A stretch of DNA of 13,424 bases, taken from Synergistaceae bacterium. GTDB taxonomy: Bacteria; Synergistota; Synergistia; Synergistales; Aminobacteriaceae. How positions within the stretch are numbered: the first letter of the stretch is position 1; each line of letters opens with the position of its first letter. The notes below the pieces were generated by a model that saw nothing but the letters and a program-made list of their open reading frames with translations, was not told where the DNA came from and did not search any database. Positions 6,443 through 12,805 of this stretch are shown piece by piece. The stretch covers positions 1 through 13,424 of the forward strand of contig JAISSA010000256.1 in the NCBI GenBank assembly GCA_031273365.1, read 5' to 3'. Both the position numbers and the translations under genes were made by a program.

Positions 6443-6481
6443 CAAAAACGGAGAGAGACCTTCATAATATTCCCTCTCCGT
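6443..6481 (-). terminator. Hairpin with T-run between dnaK and dnaJ, probably a partial terminator
   Basis: On the minus strand ACGGAGAG (6481-6474) pairs with CTCTCCGT (6455-6448), and the stem runs into TTTTTG. The loop is 18 nt, longer than usual. A second imperfect stem, AAGCCG/CGGCTT with inner ACAGT/ACTGT (6494-6536), lies closer to the dnaK stop. Together they suggest attenuation or an mRNA processing point that lowers dnaJ relative to dnaK. No separate promoter for dnaJ is evident in 6370-6442. Confidence 0.5.
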
Positions 6482-6544
6482 GAATGGCCTCACAAGCCGT
6501 CGGGTTATACAGTATAGCACTGTCCGTCGGCGGCTTACGACACC

Positions 6545-8386
6545 TTACTTTCCTTCGTCGGTGAATTCGGCGTCGACGGTGTCTCCGTCGGGAGAAGAGG
6601 CGCCGTCATTCTCCGGCTTCCGATAGTCGTCATTCGCGGAAGAGGAGCCCGAGGAACCCGCTTCCTGATAAAGGCGGGTCGAAAATTCCTGAAGCACCCT
6701 CTCCAGGCCGTTTTTCGCGTTTCTCAGGCGATCGGCGTCCTCGGAATTCATGGACTTCTTCAGATCTTCGATGGCGGAGTTGATTTTACCCTTCTCGTCG
6801 GCGGTCATTTTGCCGCCCTGCTCCGAGACCAGCTTCTCCGCGGCGAACAGCACCGCGTCCGCCTCGTTGCGAACCTCGATGAGCGCGCGTTTTTTAGTGT
6901 CCTCGTCGGCGTGGGAGTCCGCCTCGTTCTTCATGCGCTCGATGTCATCCTTGGAGAGGTTGGAGGACTGGATCGTGATCTTCTGGTTCCTGCCCGTCCC
7001 CTTATCCCGGGCCGTGACGTTCAGGATGCCGTTGACGTCGATATTGAACGTGACCTCGATCTGAGGGATACCGCGCGGCGCCGGCGGAATGCCGTCCAGA
7101 ACGAACTGGCCGAGCTTCACGTTGTCGTTCGCCATGGCGCGCTCGCCCTGCAGGACCATGATCTCGACCTGCGTCTGGTTGTTGGCCGCCGTCGTGAAGA
7201 CCTGGCTTTTGGACGCGGGGATGGCCGTGTTGCGCTCGATGATCTTCGTAAAAACGCCGCCCAGCGTCTCGAGCCCGAGGGACAGGGGCGTGACGTCGAC
7301 CAGCACGATGTCCCTGTGCTCGCCCGTCAGGATCGCGCCCTGGATGGCCGCGCCCGCGGCGACGCACTCGTCGGGGTTGATGCCCTTGGTCGGGTCCTTG
7401 CCCAGCAGCTCGACGATCTTCTTCTGAACCATCGGCATACGGGTCGATCCGCCCACCAGCAAAATCTTGTTGATCTCCTCGGCCTTCAGCCCGGAGTCCT
7501 CGATTGCGCGCTTCGTCGGGGTGATCGTCCGATCCATCAGGTCGGAGGTCATCTCCTCGAACTTCGCGCGGGAGAGCTTCATCTCCATGTGCTTGGGGCC
7601 GGTCTGGTTCGCGGTGATGAACGGCAGGGAAATCGTGGTCTCCATCATGGAGGAGAGCTCCACCTTCGCCTTCTCCGCCGCCTCGCGCAGGCGCTGCATC
7701 GCCATGCGGTCGTTCCGCAGGTCGACGCCCTCCAGCTTTTTGAACTCGGACGTCATCCAGTCCACGATGCGGTTGTCCCAGTCGTCGCCGCCGAGGCGGT
7801 TGTCGCCGGACGTCGACAGAACCTCGAACACGCCCTCCCCCACGTCCAGTATCGAGACGTCGAAGGTCCCCCCGCCCAGGTCGAACACGAGGATCTTGTG
7901 CTCTTCCTGCTTGTTTTCGCCGTAGGCCAGACAGGCGGCCGTGGGCTCGTTGATGATGCGCAGCACCTCCAGCCCGGCGATGGTGCCCGCGTCCTTGGTG
8001 GCCTGCCGCTGGGCGTCCGTGAAGTAGGCCGGGACGGTGATGACCGCCTGGGTCACCGGTTCTCCGAGGTACTCCTCTGCGTCGTGTTTCAGCTTCTGCA
8101 GGATCATCGCGGAGATCTCCTGCGGCGAGTATTTTTTGTCGTCGACCGCAACGCGGTATTCCGAACCCATCTCACGCTTGATGGAGATGATGGTGCGGTC
8201 CGAGTTGACGATGGCCTGACGCTTGGCAAGCTGGCCGACCAGACGTTCGCCCTCCTTCGTGAAGGCGACGACGGAGGGCGTCGTGCGCATTCCCTCCGCG
8301 TTGGAGATGATGGTGGTCTGGTCCCCTTCCTGTACCGCGATGCAACTGTTTGTCGTTCCCAAATCGATTCCCACTACCCTGGACAT
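6545..8386 (-). CDS. dnaK: Chaperone protein DnaK (Hsp70)
   Basis: 613 residues. The ATPase domain begins VVGIDLGTTNSCIAV (phosphate 1 loop) and contains VITVPAYFTDAQRQATKDAG, FDLGGGTFDVSIL and LVGGSTRMP. The interdomain linker and substrate domain follow from about residue 360 (VTPLSLGLETLGG), and the acidic tail ends DTVDAEFTDEGK. Cytosolic ATP-driven folding motor working with DnaJ, the CbpA-like protein and GrpE. I chose the ATG at 8384-8386. AGGGGG (complement of about 8396-8401) is 9 nt away, and the protein then starts MSRVVGIDLGTT as usual; a TTG two codons earlier would sit too close. The segment between SIKREMG and the PQEISA motif is short, so it lacks the insert of roughly 24 residues seen in proteobacterial DnaKs. 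NEPTAAC carries Cys where NEPTAAA is usual. Confidence 0.98.
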   Translation of the reverse strand: MSRVVGIDLGTTNSCIAVQEGDQTTIISNAEGMRTTPSVVAFTKEGERLVGQLAKRQAIVNSDRTIISIKREMGSEYRVAVDDKKYSPQEISAMILQKLKHDAEEYLGEPVTQAVITVPAYFTDAQRQATKDAGTIAGLEVLRIINEPTAACLAYGENKQEEHKILVFDLGGGTFDVSILDVGEGVFEVLSTSGDNRLGGDDWDNRIVDWMTSEFKKLEGVDLRNDRMAMQRLREAAEKAKVELSSMMETTISLPFITANQTGPKHMEMKLSRAKFEEMTSDLMDRTITPTKRAIEDSGLKAEEINKILLVGGSTRMPMVQKKIVELLGKDPTKGINPDECVAAGAAIQGAILTGEHRDIVLVDVTPLSLGLETLGGVFTKIIERNTAIPASKSQVFTTAANNQTQVEIMVLQGERAMANDNVKLGQFVLDGIPPAPRGIPQIEVTFNIDVNGILNVTARDKGTGRNQKITIQSSNLSKDDIERMKNEADSHADEDTKKRALIEVRNEADAVLFAAEKLVSEQGGKMTADEKGKINSAIEDLKKSMNSEDADRLRNAKNGLERVLQEFSTRLYQEAGSSGSSSANDDYRKPENDGASSPDGDTVDAEFTDEGK

Positions 8387-8472
8387 ACCCAAATTCCCCC
8401 TGAAAATTTTATTGTTTTAAACTTAAACTTAAAGACCGCCGGTCCTCAAGGTTCCTGCTCAATCAATCAGCA

Positions 8473-9189
8473 TCAGTCAGCGCTTTTATCGCTCCTCAGT
8501 TTCCCCACCCGCACGTGCGCCGCGCGCAGGACGCGGTCGGAAGTTTTATAGCCGCGCACGAGTTCGCTCAAAACCATCTCGTCCTGTGCGGGGTCGTCGA
8601 CAAATTCCGTCTCGACCGCGTTGTGCAACTGAGGATTGAAACGGCCCCCCTCCGCGGAGATAACGGTGACGCCCATGTCCTCCAGCACCGAGAGAAACTG
8701 GCGCTGCACCATGCGAACGCCCATAAGCACGTCCTTCGCGCTCGTATCCTCCGGGACGAGGAGCGCCCTGTCAAGGTTGTCGAGCACCGGAAGAAACTCG
8801 GCGGCCCTGTCCTCGGAGATCAGCTTCCGATTACGGGCGCGGTCCCGCTCGACCCGCTGCCGATAGTTGTAGAGGTCCGCCCGGGCAAGGGCAAGTTCGC
8901 TTCTCAGGCTCTCGATGACGCCCTCCGCATCCGACGCCTCTTTTGGCTTTTCCGGTTCTTTTTCTTTCTCGTCCTTCTTTTTTTCCGGCGCTCCGTTCTC
9001 TTTCTTCCCGACGTCGACGGGGCCGCTTCCGAGCCTGTCGAGGGGACGCTTCTCTTTCCTGTCTCTCTTCTCTCTTATATCGTCCTGCACATCCTCGTCC
9101 TGTTCCGCATCTTCCTCCATATCTTCTTCCATATTGTTTTTCGTATCTTCTTCCATATCGCCTATCCCGTCGATCCAGTCTGTCCTCAT
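8473..9189 (-). CDS. grpE: Nucleotide exchange factor GrpE
   Basis: 238 residues, somewhat long for the family. Residues 1-90 are a highly charged, low-complexity tail with MEED repeats (12, 20, 24) followed by Lys/Glu runs. The conserved part starts near 91 with the long dimerisation helix (SLRSELALARADLYNYRQR), continues EFLPVLDNLDRAL (131-143) and ends with the GrpE signature around 181-230 (FNPQLHNAVE, VLSELVRGYKTSDRVLRAAHV). It releases ADP from DnaK and can act as a thermosensor. The ATG (9187-9189) follows the hrcA stop by 4 nt, with GGGAGGGAATAGG across that stop as ribosome binding site, so the two are translationally coupled. An 86-nt gap separates it from dnaK. Confidence 0.95.
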   Translation of the reverse strand: MRTDWIDGIGDMEEDTKNNMEEDMEEDAEQDEDVQDDIREKRDRKEKRPLDRLGSGPVDVGKKENGAPEKKKDEKEKEPEKPKEASDAEGVIESLRSELALARADLYNYRQRVERDRARNRKLISEDRAAEFLPVLDNLDRALLVPEDTSAKDVLMGVRMVQRQFLSVLEDMGVTVISAEGGRFNPQLHNAVETEFVDDPAQDEMVLSELVRGYKTSDRVLRAAHVRVGKLRSDKSAD

Positions 9190-9193
9190 ATAC

Positions 9194-10210
9194 CTATTCC
9201 CTCCCCAGGGCGTCCACCATCGCCTCCAGAATATTTATCGAACGCTCGTAGTCCATCCGCAGAGGCCCTATCAGACCCAGAATGGCCTTCTGCTGGCGCG
9301 TGTGCGCCGGAATGAGAATCATGGAGTTCTCCTCCATTCCCTCTACTCCCTCGGACCCGTTTTCCTCTCCGATGCTGACCCTGAGCGAGGCCGACTGCCT
9401 GCATCGCTCGATCATCGTAGAAAGAGGCTTTTCCTGCTCCAGAAGGGACAGGACCGCCTGCAACCGCCCGAGAGTCTGGAAGTGCGGCAGGTTCAGGATA
9501 TGTTGAGCTCCGCTGCTGAAAAAACGGTAATTTTGTACGGTAAGAAACCGGTCCAGTTCCGTGATCGCCATCCTGCAGGCCTCCTCGACGTCCTCCAGAC
9601 CGTTCAGCACAAAATCGTAAAGGACGCTCCTCACCTCGGTCCACGTCCTCCCCGAGGCCACGGTGTTGATGCGCCGCGCCAGCTCCTCTATCAGAGCGGG
9701 GTCGGTCTCGCAGGACAGGGAAAACTGAGAATGATGCACCAGACCTCCCCGAAGCACGATCAGGGCCAGAATATTCGTCCCGCCCAGCGACATCAGGTCG
9801 ATGTGCTGAATTTCGGCGTCGTCCAGACCGGGGACGGCCGCCACGCCCACGTAGCTGGTCAGGCGGGCGAGCATATGCGTGACGTAGCTCAGCAAATCCT
9901 CGATTCCGCTGCGCCGGCTTTCGATTTCCTTCTGCCACTCCCCCGTTTCGCGCGGGCGCATCCGCTCGCGCGACGTCACCGAATCCACGTAGACGCGGTA
10001 CGCCTTCGCCGTCGGGAGCCGCCCCGACGAGGTGTGAGGCTGATAAAAATACCCCATTTCCTCGAGGTCCGCCATCTCGTTGCGAATCGTCGCCGGGCTC
10101 AGACCCCGGATGTACTTCTTCGTTATGGTGCGCGACCCCGCAGGCTCTCCCGTCCTGATGTACTCGTAGACCACCGCCAGAACAATTCCCAGTTGCCTTT
10201 CCGTCAGCAT
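9194..10210 (-). CDS. hrcA: Heat-inducible transcription repressor HrcA
   Basis: 338 residues. An N-terminal winged helix (about 1-80: MLTERQLGIVLAVVYEYIRT, GSRTITKKYIRGLSPATIRN, MADLEEMGYFYQPHTSSGRLPT) precedes the HrcA GAF-like domain with its inserted dimerisation segment. It binds the CIRCE operator and represses the heat-shock operon; the GroE chaperonin normally keeps it active. The CIRCE copy at 10235-10261 in front of this gene implies autoregulation of the whole cluster. Two ATGs compete. The one at 10216 is only 3 nt from GGAGG (complement of 10220-10224), while the one at 10210 is 9 nt away and gives the canonical MLTERQ start, so I prefer it. Confidence 0.95.
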   Translation of the reverse strand: MLTERQLGIVLAVVYEYIRTGEPAGSRTITKKYIRGLSPATIRNEMADLEEMGYFYQPHTSSGRLPTAKAYRVYVDSVTSRERMRPRETGEWQKEIESRRSGIEDLLSYVTHMLARLTSYVGVAAVPGLDDAEIQHIDLMSLGGTNILALIVLRGGLVHHSQFSLSCETDPALIEELARRINTVASGRTWTEVRSVLYDFVLNGLEDVEEACRMAITELDRFLTVQNYRFFSSGAQHILNLPHFQTLGRLQAVLSLLEQEKPLSTMIERCRQSASLRVSIGEENGSEGVEGMEENSMILIPAHTRQQKAILGLIGPLRMDYERSINILEAMVDALGRE

Positions 10211-10234
10211 AAACATTGCCCTCCGGTTTTTATA

Positions 10235-10261
10235 TTAGCACTCTCTTCCAATGAGTGCCAA
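10235..10261. promoter_or_regulatory. CIRCE operator (HrcA binding site)
   Basis: TTAGCACTC, 9 nt, GAGTGCCAA: the classical inverted repeat TTAGCACTC-N9-GAGTGCTAA with a single change (C for T) in one arm. It lies 19-45 nt upstream of the 10216 ATG of hrcA and downstream of the predicted transcription start, in the leader, where it is commonly found. It should bring hrcA-grpE-dnaK-dnaJ and the second J gene under heat control. Confidence 0.95.
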
Positions 10262-10279
10262 TATCGATAACCTATGGGT

Positions 10280-10308
10280 AGATTAGCAACCCTCCCTCTT
10301 ATTGTCAA
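10280..10308 (-). promoter_or_regulatory. Heat-shock operon promoter
   Basis: On the minus strand a perfect TTGACA (complement of 10303-10308) and a 17-nt spacer precede TAATCT (complement of 10280-10285), a modest -10. The start would fall near 10273, placing CIRCE just downstream. An alternative, TTGGCA-18-TAATAT inside CIRCE, would start transcription at the ribosome binding site and is less likely. Confidence 0.5.
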
Positions 10309-10396
10309 TAGGTCAGGAGTTGAGGGTAAAATGAGAAGAGAAGATTCAGGATTACTACGTATCGAAAAAGAGAGACCAGGGCGGGAGGTATAATTT

Positions 10397-10480
10397 CAGT
10401 GTCAGGAACTTAAGGCCAAAACCATGGGGCTCTGCCCCATACCCCGCAGGGGACTCAGTCCCCTGACCCCGTTAATTTTT
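10397..10480 (-). repeat. Two-hairpin GC-rich repeat, copy R3 (left of folPK)
   Basis: ATGGGGC-tct-GCCCCAT (10424-10440), then CAGGGGACT-c-AGTCCCCTG (10447-10465), flanked by CAGTGTCAGGAACTTAAG on the left and GACCCCGTTAATTTT on the right. Its reverse complement matches R4 across nearly the whole 85-90 bp. The outer sequence CAGTGTCA (10397) and the complement of TGACATCG (10488-10495) are imperfect terminal inverted repeats, so the full unit may be about 100 bp. It separates hrcA from folP, in the divergent gap. Confidence 0.8.
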
Positions 10481-10486
10481 TTGTTG

Positions 10487-10515
10487 TTGACATCGGTTTA
10501 GATTATTTTTATTAT
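10487..10515 (+). promoter_or_regulatory. Possible folP promoter at the edge of repeat R3
   Basis: TTGACA (10487-10492), 17 nt, TATTAT (10510-10515) is a near-consensus pair. The predicted start near 10522 falls inside the ribosome binding site GGGAGG (10518-10523), which would leave only about 7 nt before the ATG. Either the mRNA is almost leaderless or the match is fortuitous. The TTGACA lies in the outer end shared with R4 (TTGTTGACACTGG at 12367-12379). Confidence 0.35.
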
Positions 10516-10528
10516 TTGGGAGGTCGAC

Positions 10529-11764
10529 ATGTCTGTTTCTCCTGTTTCTGTTTCTCTATTGAACATCCGCGCCGCGTGCGAACTTGAGGCCGTCTGCGCG
10601 CGCATCGGCGCTGACCCGCGATCGAGCGCGTACTTTCAGCCCAAACGCCGCACGGAACACCTTTATATTCGTCACGTCGATTTTCGGGCCGCCGCCTTTC
10701 TGAAACAGGAACTGCTGGCACGCGGCGGGGACGCCGTGGTGGGCCGGCACGTCATCGACGGACAGGTCGGGCACAGCGACGTTCTTCTGATTGCTACAGG
10801 CGGACAACTGAGGGCCCTTCTTCAAAAGCTGAAGGCCATGGACTGCTGGGGCCTGAAGGAGCTGCGCGAGGCGCTTACGGAGGCGCTGAACAACGCCTCC
10901 GTCTCCGGGTGGACCCTTTCCCTTCCCCGCGGACGCGAACTTCGACTGGACGACCGGACGAAGGTCATGGGGATCCTCAACCTGACGGAGGACTCCTTCT
11001 ACCCCGCAAGCCGGCTCAAAAACCTCGACGACCTGCTGCGGCGCGCCGAAACGATGCTGGAGGACGGGGCGGACGTTCTGGACGTCGGCGCGGAGTCGAC
11101 GCGCCCCGGCTCTCTCCCGCTCGGCGGAGACGAGGAACTCGCCCGACTGGTCCCGGCCCTGAGGGCCCTGAGAAACGCCTTCCCCGACGCCGTTCTGTCC
11201 GTCGACACGTACAAGGGGAAGGTGGCGCTGGAGGCGGCGCGGGAGGGGGCCGACATCATCAACGACGTCGGAGGCTTCGGGCTGGATGCCGACATGCTCG
11301 CCTGCGCGGCCGGGACGGGGCTGCCCTGCATTCTTTCTCACATCAGGGGGACCCCCGCCGACATGCAGCACACGGTGCCTTACGACGACCTGCTGGGGGA
11401 CATCGACGTCTGGTTCCGGGAAAAAATGGCGACGGCGGAGCACGCCGGGCTTGCCCGGGAGCGACTCGTTCTCGACCCCGGGCTGGGCTTCGGAAAGCGG
11501 GGAGAGGACAACCTGCTGATCCTGAAGGAGGCGGAAACCCTGAGCGTCTTCGGCCGTCCCGTTCTGATCGGGCACTCGCGCAAAAAATTCACGGGGACCG
11601 CCACAGGCGCGGAGAGCGCGGACGATCGTCTGGCGGGGACGCTTGCCGTTTCGGCCCTGCTGGAGGGAAGGGTCCAGATGATCCGCGTGCACGACGTGAA
11701 GGAGAACCGCCGCGCGCTCGCCATGGCCCGCGCCGTGCGGGAAGCCTCGTCATGCCGCTCGTAG
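10529..11764 (+). CDS. folP: Dihydropteroate synthase with N-terminal extension
   Basis: Condenses p-aminobenzoate with 6-hydroxymethyl-dihydropterin pyrophosphate to give dihydropteroate in folate synthesis; the sulfonamide target. At 411 residues it is about 130 longer than the E. coli enzyme. The TIM-barrel domain starts at KVMGILNLTEDSF (145-157) and keeps the active-site set: Asn151, ESTRPG (189-194), SVDT (224-227), IIND (243-246), DPGLGFGK (316-323), SRKK (350-353) and RVHDVKE (386-392). Departures include TEDSFYPAS where TPDSFSDGG is usual, and SHIRGTP where MHMRGxP is usual. Residues 10-125 form a separate alpha/beta-looking domain with a GGDAVV motif and a putative GLKEL helix end. 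Similar extensions occur in some archaeal and clostridial DHPS, but their function is unknown to me. ATG with GGGAGG 5 nt upstream. It overlaps folK by 13 nt. Confidence 0.95.
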   Translation: MSVSPVSVSLLNIRAACELEAVCARIGADPRSSAYFQPKRRTEHLYIRHVDFRAAAFLKQELLARGGDAVVGRHVIDGQVGHSDVLLIATGGQLRALLQKLKAMDCWGLKELREALTEALNNASVSGWTLSLPRGRELRLDDRTKVMGILNLTEDSFYPASRLKNLDDLLRRAETMLEDGADVLDVGAESTRPGSLPLGGDEELARLVPALRALRNAFPDAVLSVDTYKGKVALEAAREGADIINDVGGFGLDADMLACAAGTGLPCILSHIRGTPADMQHTVPYDDLLGDIDVWFREKMATAEHAGLARERLVLDPGLGFGKRGEDNLLILKEAETLSVFGRPVLIGHSRKKFTGTATGAESADDRLAGTLAVSALLEGRVQMIRVHDVKENRRALAMARAVREASSCRS

Positions 11765-12249
11765 CTCTCGGGCTTGGAAGCAACCTGGGCAACCGGCTTC
11801 TGAACCTGAAAAACGCGATCTCTTTTCTGAAGCAGACCAGGTTCCCAAAGCAGGCCAGGCTCGACGTCACGCACACGAGCGACGTCTTCGAGACCGCCCC
11901 CTGGGGCGTCGCGGACCAGCCTCACTTCCTGAACGCCTGCGCGCTGCTGGACTGCACCCTCCCGCCCCGCGAGCTTCTGACGCTGCTGAAGGACCTCGAG
12001 ACGCAGCTTGGCCGGACGACGACACGACGCTGGGGCGAGCGGGTCATCGACCTCGACGTCCTGCTGGCGGACTCGCTGGTGCTCGACGAACCCGACCTGC
12101 GCATCCCCCACCCCGAGATGCACAGAAGGGGCTTCGTCCTGATCCCTCTGGCTCAGATTCTCCCCGACTGGCGTCACCCCCTGATCGGGCGCACCGTAGC
12201 GTCGATGGCGCGGGAGCATACCGAAGGGCCGCGCATCTGCGCTCTGTAA
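11752..12249 (+). CDS. folK: 2-amino-4-hydroxy-6-hydroxymethyldihydropteridine pyrophosphokinase (HPPK)
   Basis: 165 residues. It transfers pyrophosphate from ATP to 6-hydroxymethyl-dihydropterin, making the pterin substrate for FolP. Visible motifs are VALGLGSNLGNR (4-15), ETAPWG (47-52), FLNA (59-62), the HPPK signature RWGERVIDLDVLL (93-105) with metal-binding Asp100 and Asp102, and IPHPEMHRRGFVLIPL. The ATG at 11752-11754 lies inside the last codons of folP in another frame, so the two are translationally coupled; the reading frame is open far upstream but only this start gives the family N-terminus. The gene order places folK after folP, the reverse of reaction order. No folB or folE is in the window. 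Confidence 0.95.
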   Translation: MPLVALGLGSNLGNRLLNLKNAISFLKQTRFPKQARLDVTHTSDVFETAPWGVADQPHFLNACALLDCTLPPRELLTLLKDLETQLGRTTTRRWGERVIDLDVLLADSLVLDEPDLRIPHPEMHRRGFVLIPLAQILPDWRHPLIGRTVASMAREHTEGPRICAL

Positions 12250-12287
12250 AAACCCGGGGATTCAATCGGCATTCCTTTTAAAGAAAA

Positions 12288-12379
12288 TTTAACGGGGTCA
12301 GGGGACTGGGAAAAATCCCCTGCGGGGTTTTTGTCGGGGGGCAGAGCCCCATGGTTTTGCTTAAGTTGTTGACACTGGT
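12288..12379 (+). repeat. Two-hairpin GC-rich repeat, copy R4 (right of folPK)
   Basis: TTTAACGGGGTCAGGGGACT, a 10-nt interruption, then TCCCCTG (12316-12322); next GGGGC-aga-GCCCC (12338-12350), CATGGTTTTG, CTTAAG and TTGTTGACACTGG. This is the reverse complement of R3 with a few substitutions and short insertions in the loop and linker. It starts about 40 nt after the folK stop and, with its hairpins, may also serve as a weak terminator (GGGGTTTTTG follows the first stem). Confidence 0.8.
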
Positions 12380-12456
12380 TTTCTTACTCACTGTTTTCCT
12401 GCCGCTGTTCCACTGTTTTCTCCCGTTGACCCGCGACGGATCTTTCATTTATTATC

Positions 12457-12465
12457 TGTTATGAT
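12457..12465 (+). promoter_or_regulatory. Extended -10 promoter for the zinc-ribbon gene
   Basis: TGTTATGAT fits the extended -10 form TGnTATaAT. No -35 is seen at 16-18 nt; the nearest candidate, TTGACC at 12426-12431, is 28 nt away. The start would be near 12472, giving a leader of about 78 nt that contains the duplicated 15-bp site. Confidence 0.45.
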
Positions 12466-12494
12466 TAGTGCGACATATGGTGCCCGGACGGACA

Positions 12495-12527
12495 CCGATC
12501 GGTGAATCACAGCCGATCAGTGAATCA
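12495..12527 (+). repeat. Pair of 15-bp direct repeats in a gene leader
   Basis: CCGATCGGTGAATCA (12495-12509) and CCGATCAGTGAATCA (12513-12527) differ at one base and have an 18-bp period. The first copy contains the self-complementary ACCGATCGGT. They lie between the extended -10 and the ribosome binding site of the zinc-ribbon gene. The spacing is just under two helical turns, which suits a tandem protein-binding site. Confidence 0.6.
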
Positions 12528-12549
12528 TAATGGAGGGAGGCGAGTCAAC

Positions 12550-12711
12550 GTGGCAAAGTTCCGCTGCCTGGAGTGCAAAGCCGAGGTGGAGTTCAACGCT
12601 GATGAATCCACGAAGCGTTGTCCCAAATGTTTTGGTCGTTACCTCGAGCTGATCTCCGGCGAAATAAAGCGTGGAAAATCCTGGAGCGCCAAAAGTTTCA
12701 GCGTGAAGTAG
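12550..12711 (+). CDS. Small single zinc-ribbon protein
   Basis: 53 residues: a rubredoxin-like knuckle pair CLEC (6-9) and CPKC (24-27), followed by a basic, Ser/Lys-rich tail (KRGKSWSAKSFSVK). This looks like a tetracysteine zinc ribbon of the FmdB or rubredoxin-related type, but it is too short to assign. It could bind nucleic acid or act as a regulatory or redox accessory. The GTG at 12550-12552 is the likely start, with GGAGGGAGG (12532-12540) 9 nt away; an ATG 16 codons earlier has no ribosome binding site and would put the direct repeats inside the gene. It is followed by a hairpin at 12720-12754 and then another plus-strand gene. Confidence 0.8.
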   Translation: MAKFRCLECKAEVEFNADESTKRCPKCFGRYLELISGEIKRGKSWSAKSFSVK

Positions 12712-12719
12712 TCCGTTGA

Positions 12720-12754
12720 GGGCGCGAGAAACCCCGCAAAGGCTCCTCGCGCCC
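12720..12754 (+). other. Stable hairpin between two plus-strand genes
   Basis: GGGCGCGAG (12720-12728) pairs perfectly with CTCGCGCCC (12746-12754) across a 17-nt loop, starting 8 nt after the stop of the zinc-ribbon gene. No T-run follows, so it is more likely an mRNA stabiliser, processing site or weak attenuator than an intrinsic terminator. Confidence 0.45.
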
Positions 12755-12805
12755 CGGCGCCTGCCATAACGGCCCGCGCCGACACCGTAAAGGAGATGGA
12801 GCCAG

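Noticed and set aside
8387..8472. Second CIRCE or a separate dnaK promoter in the grpE-dnaK gap
   Set aside because: No TTAGCACTC arm is present; only AT-rich TTTAAG repeats and a short GACCG/CGGTC palindrome are seen, so dnaK is best read as part of the hrcA transcript.
6911..8551. 546-codon plus-strand frame over dnaK
   Set aside because: Antisense shadow of dnaK; no motif, no ribosome binding site, and low-complexity His/Asp/Leu composition.
8915..10270. 451-codon plus-strand frame over grpE and hrcA
   Set aside because: Spans two well-identified genes on the opposite strand; its Ser/Phe-rich start is the complement of the GrpE Lys/Glu tail.
10331..10393. 20-residue open frame (MRREDSGLLRIEKERPGREV) with GAGGG 4 nt before its ATG
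   Set aside because: Short, with no promoter on this strand and poor spacing of the ribosome binding site; its stop overlaps a TATAAT-like string (10389-10394) that itself has no -35. Kept only as a note.
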